A DNA stretch of 64,000 nt, from positions 55,283 through 119,282 of the forward strand of contig CANRFZ010000009.1 in NCBI GenBank assembly GCA_947630025.1. The letters run 5' to 3'. Below are positions 62,307 through 64,000 of this stretch, in pieces. Both the position numbers and the translations under genes were made by a program. The stretch comes from an uncultured Lachnospiraceae bacterium (GTDB taxonomy: Bacteria; Bacillota; Clostridia; Lachnospirales; Lachnospiraceae). The notes beneath the pieces are model-generated. The model made no database searches. It had not been told where the DNA came from and saw only the letters and a program-made list of their open reading frames with translations. Each line of letters starts with the position of its first letter. Position 1 is the stretch's first letter.

Positions 62307-62870
62307 ATGTCTGATAAAGCCGAATACAGAAGCTCCATACGATCCAAAAAACTGATCCGCAGCGCGCTGATCGAGCTGCTGCAGGTCAAGGAGCCGGACA
62401 AGATCACAGTCACCGATATCGTGCAGAAGGCGGATCTGAACCGGGGAACTTTTTATGCCCACTATGCGGATATCCACGCGCTGGTGCAGAGTATACAGGA
62501 GGAAGTCACGGACAGTCTCTACAGGCTTCTGGACGACGCGGAGTACCCCAGACTCCTCAACAATCCGCTGCCGATGTTCCTAAAGATATCGGCGTATCTG
62601 GAGGAGAACCGGGAGCTTTTGACTGTATTGATGAATTTTCAGACCGCCAATCCCTTTATCACGCAGCTTCCCGATCTGATCGCCGGGCACCTGTCGGCCT
62701 CCGAGGATATCGACGAGGAGGTTCGGAACAGCGCCGCATTTAAGGCGCGGTGCTACTTCTATGCCGGCGGTGCGGGCAGTCTGTATATGGCGTGGTTCCG
62801 CGGAGAGGTGGAGGGAAGTCTGGAAGATCTGGCCCACAGTCTCACCGGGATCATATGGGCGGCACATTAA
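62307..62870 (+). CDS. TetR/AcrR-family transcriptional regulator
   Basis: This 187-residue repressor has the N-terminal helix-turn-helix (RSKKLIRSALIELLQVKEPD, then ITVTDIVQKADLNRGTFYAHYADI, the TetR recognition-helix signature) and a helical ligand-binding C-terminal part. ATG 62307 follows AGGGAG by five bases; the frame extends upstream to 62202 without a better start. It is transcribed divergently from the MMPL-GLUG operon and most likely controls it; the ligand may be related to the exported compound. Confidence 0.9.
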   Translation: MSDKAEYRSSIRSKKLIRSALIELLQVKEPDKITVTDIVQKADLNRGTFYAHYADIHALVQSIQEEVTDSLYRLLDDAEYPRLLNNPLPMFLKISAYLEENRELLTVLMNFQTANPFITQLPDLIAGHLSASEDIDEEVRNSAAFKARCYFYAGGAGSLYMAWFRGEVEGSLEDLAHSLTGIIWAAH

Positions 62871-62930
62871 GGGATGCCGTGTGAAAATGATTTTTCACAG
62901 GGATGGTTTTCACAGGGATAAAAATAAGGA

Positions 62931-62959
62931 TTGACATAAGAACCCCAATATGCTATCTT
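62931..62959 (+). promoter_or_regulatory. Promoter of the HMA protein gene
   Basis: A perfect TTGACA (62931-62936) and TATCTT (62954-62959) with preceding TGC (extended -10) are 17 bases apart. Confidence 0.65.
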
Positions 62960-62981
62960 TAGGTTAGCCACAACTAACCGG
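62958..62981. promoter_or_regulatory. DtxR/IdeR-like operator
   Basis: TTTAGGTTAGCC followed by ACAACTAACC: GGTTAG (62962-62967) and CTAACC (62974-62979) form an inverted repeat. The left half is identical to the half-site of the known DtxR/IdeR iron box (TTAGGTTAGSCTAACCTAA). It overlaps the -10 end, suiting repression by a metal-bound regulator. Confidence 0.45.
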
Positions 62982-63050
62982 CGTGCAGAGGAGTTCTTTT
63001 GAAGGAATCTGCTGCGTTTCCTATGCCATACGGCATTTTAACATACGAGC

Positions 63051-63314
63051 ATGAATAAAATCACAGTCAAAATTGACGGCATGATGTGCGGTATGTGTGA
63101 GTCCCACATCAACGATACCGTCCGAAAAGCATTTTCGGTAAAAAAAGTCACATCTTCCCACACAAAAGGCGAGACGGTGATCCTGACAGGGACGGATATT
63201 TCGGAGGAAGCGCTTCGCGCGGCGCTTGCGCCGACGGGCTATCGTGTACTGGAAGTCCGTACAGAAGAATACGAGAAGAAGGGGATATTCGGTTTCCTGA
63301 AAGGGAACAAGTGA
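63051..63314 (+). CDS. Heavy-metal-associated (HMA) domain protein
   Basis: The 87-residue protein is one HMA/CopZ-like ferredoxin fold with the metal-binding loop GMMCGMCESH (CxxC) near residues 10-19, followed by the expected strand-helix pattern up to LAPTGYRVLEV and a short C-terminal extension ending GIFGFLKGNK. It probably carries or senses a soft metal ion. It has its own promoter with a DtxR-like operator. No P-type ATPase or Feo gene lies beside it within the window; the flanking region is rearranged. Confidence 0.85.
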   Translation: MNKITVKIDGMMCGMCESHINDTVRKAFSVKKVTSSHTKGETVILTGTDISEEALRAALAPTGYRVLEVRTEEYEKKGIFGFLKGNK

Positions 63315-63362
63315 TGGCGGGGAGGGTACTTTAAATTTAAGACTTTAATCAAAAATACAGGC

Positions 63363-63652
63363 CGATGCTTGAATCGATTTTAGCGATTGCGCCAATCATA
63401 TCAGACGAAACAATATATAACGAAAATGAATGCTGCTATACGTTCGATTTTCCAAGGCTAAATGATGACATTCAAAAAAATATGTATTTCTTTTATGCAA
63501 AGGAAGAAAAGGCATATAAAACTTGCATTAACGGAGTGAAGAAAGCCTATCCGAATGCAAATTATGAAATTGTGGAAGGCTGCGGTCATTTAACTTATTC
63601 TGTGAAGAATAGGGATAAATATATAAATAAATTAAAGAAAATTGTAAAATAA
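63363..63652 (+). pseudogene. C-terminal fragment of an alpha/beta hydrolase
   Basis: About 95 codons read FDFPRLNDDIQKNMYFFYAK, then YKTCINGVKKAYPNANYEIV and EGCGHLTYS. The last contains the catalytic His of the alpha/beta-hydrolase fold in its usual place near the C terminus, but the nucleophile-elbow half is missing. No ribosome-binding site is seen. It looks like a broken 3' end, joined here by rearrangement. Confidence 0.6.
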
Positions 63653-63663
63653 ATGATAATTCT

Positions 63664-63933
63664 GATAAAACCTATCAGACCATCCTCATTCAACGGCATT
63701 CCGCAGCACTGACAAATAAGCTGCCGTGGAGAACCTAATAGCGTATTGATGGATACGTCAAAAACCTGCGACAACAATTTTAAGGTATCTGTATTTGGCT
63801 GCGTCTCGCCTGTTTCCCAGCGGCTAACCGCCTGTCTGGTAACCAGCACGCGCTTGGCCGGCTATTCTTGTGTAAGGTTATTTTTCTCACGTAAATTTTT
63901 AAGAATATCTCGTATTTCCATACCAATCTCCAT
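63664..63933 (-). pseudogene. Broken XRE-family regulator with zinc-ribbon
   Basis: From ATG 63933 (or 63921) on the minus strand the frame reads MEIRDILKNLRENKNLTQE and then meets an in-frame TAG (63862-63864), where relatives have a glutamate codon. Reading on in the same frame gives PAKRVLVTRQAVSRWETGET, the helix-turn-helix core, then LLGSPRQLICQCCGMPLNED, the start of a zinc-ribbon. After that, similarity stops at about 63685 near the hydrolase fragment. So the gene carries a nonsense mutation and has also lost its 3' part. Confidence 0.7.
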
Positions 63934-64000
63934 TCCGCCGCCTTTCAGTTGGCGGCACAAATAGTAATGAAAGTCTCGACTCCCTCTACATTTTCTCTTA

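Overview
The window is the replication-origin region of a spore-forming, low-to-mid-GC anaerobic Firmicute, most likely a member of the Lachnospiraceae (Clostridium cluster XIVa). This rests on the gene order around dnaA/rpmH, the sporulation genes (yabP, yabQ, a spoIIE-like phosphatase, cotS) and the DUF3881 and DUF4446 proteins. No species can be named from the sequence alone.

Left arm (1-4630, minus strand): gyrB (5' part only), recF, an S4-domain yaaA, dnaN and dnaA read away from the origin. DnaA boxes lie on both sides of dnaA (about 3039-3216 and 4798-4947), so oriC looks bipartite. Right of the origin, rpmH, rnpA, yidD, yidC, jag, mnmE, mnmG and rsmG run on the plus strand. MnmG carries a seven-fold 18-bp (hexapeptide) tandem repeat.

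Accessory and segregation region (12.4-20.9 kb): a small P-loop kinase, a DegS/DegU-like two-component system and a 3-kb AT-rich patch (metallo-beta-lactamase fold protein, lipoprotein, GNAT acetyltransferase, small membrane protein) come before soj/parA and parB. Five ParB-binding parS sites (consensus TGTTNCACGTGAAACA) were found here: one inside the kinase gene and two in each of two related clusters. The patch is also flanked by an almost identical 131/134-bp inverted repeat with an internal hairpin, next to a 106-bp tandem repeat. This is the most unusual part of the window.

Housekeeping and metabolic region (21-36 kb): DUF4446, HD-GYP protein, serS, DUF3881, tRNA-Arg(CCT), a DnaQ-like exonuclease, a PBP5-type carboxypeptidase, trmB, trx, a cation/proton antiporter, tRNA-Pro(CGG), a GH127-GH3 glycosidase pair, and cca. 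Sporulation and division cluster (36-47 kb): cotS-like, PEGA lipoprotein, mazG, hup, rqcP, yabP, yabQ, divIC, spoIIE-like, tilS, hpt, ftsH. Three sigma-E-like promoters precede cotS, yabPQ and the spoIIE-like gene.

Envelope region (47-64 kb): a cytoplasmic GH13 amylase, a lipoprotein with a duplicated domain, an ECF sigma factor with a putative anti-sigma and a membrane-anchored transglutaminase-like protein, hsp20, and a divergent tetR / MMPL transporter-GLUG surface protein module. The right edge holds an HMA metal-binding protein behind a DtxR-like operator and a rearranged junction of two broken genes (XRE regulator, alpha/beta hydrolase).
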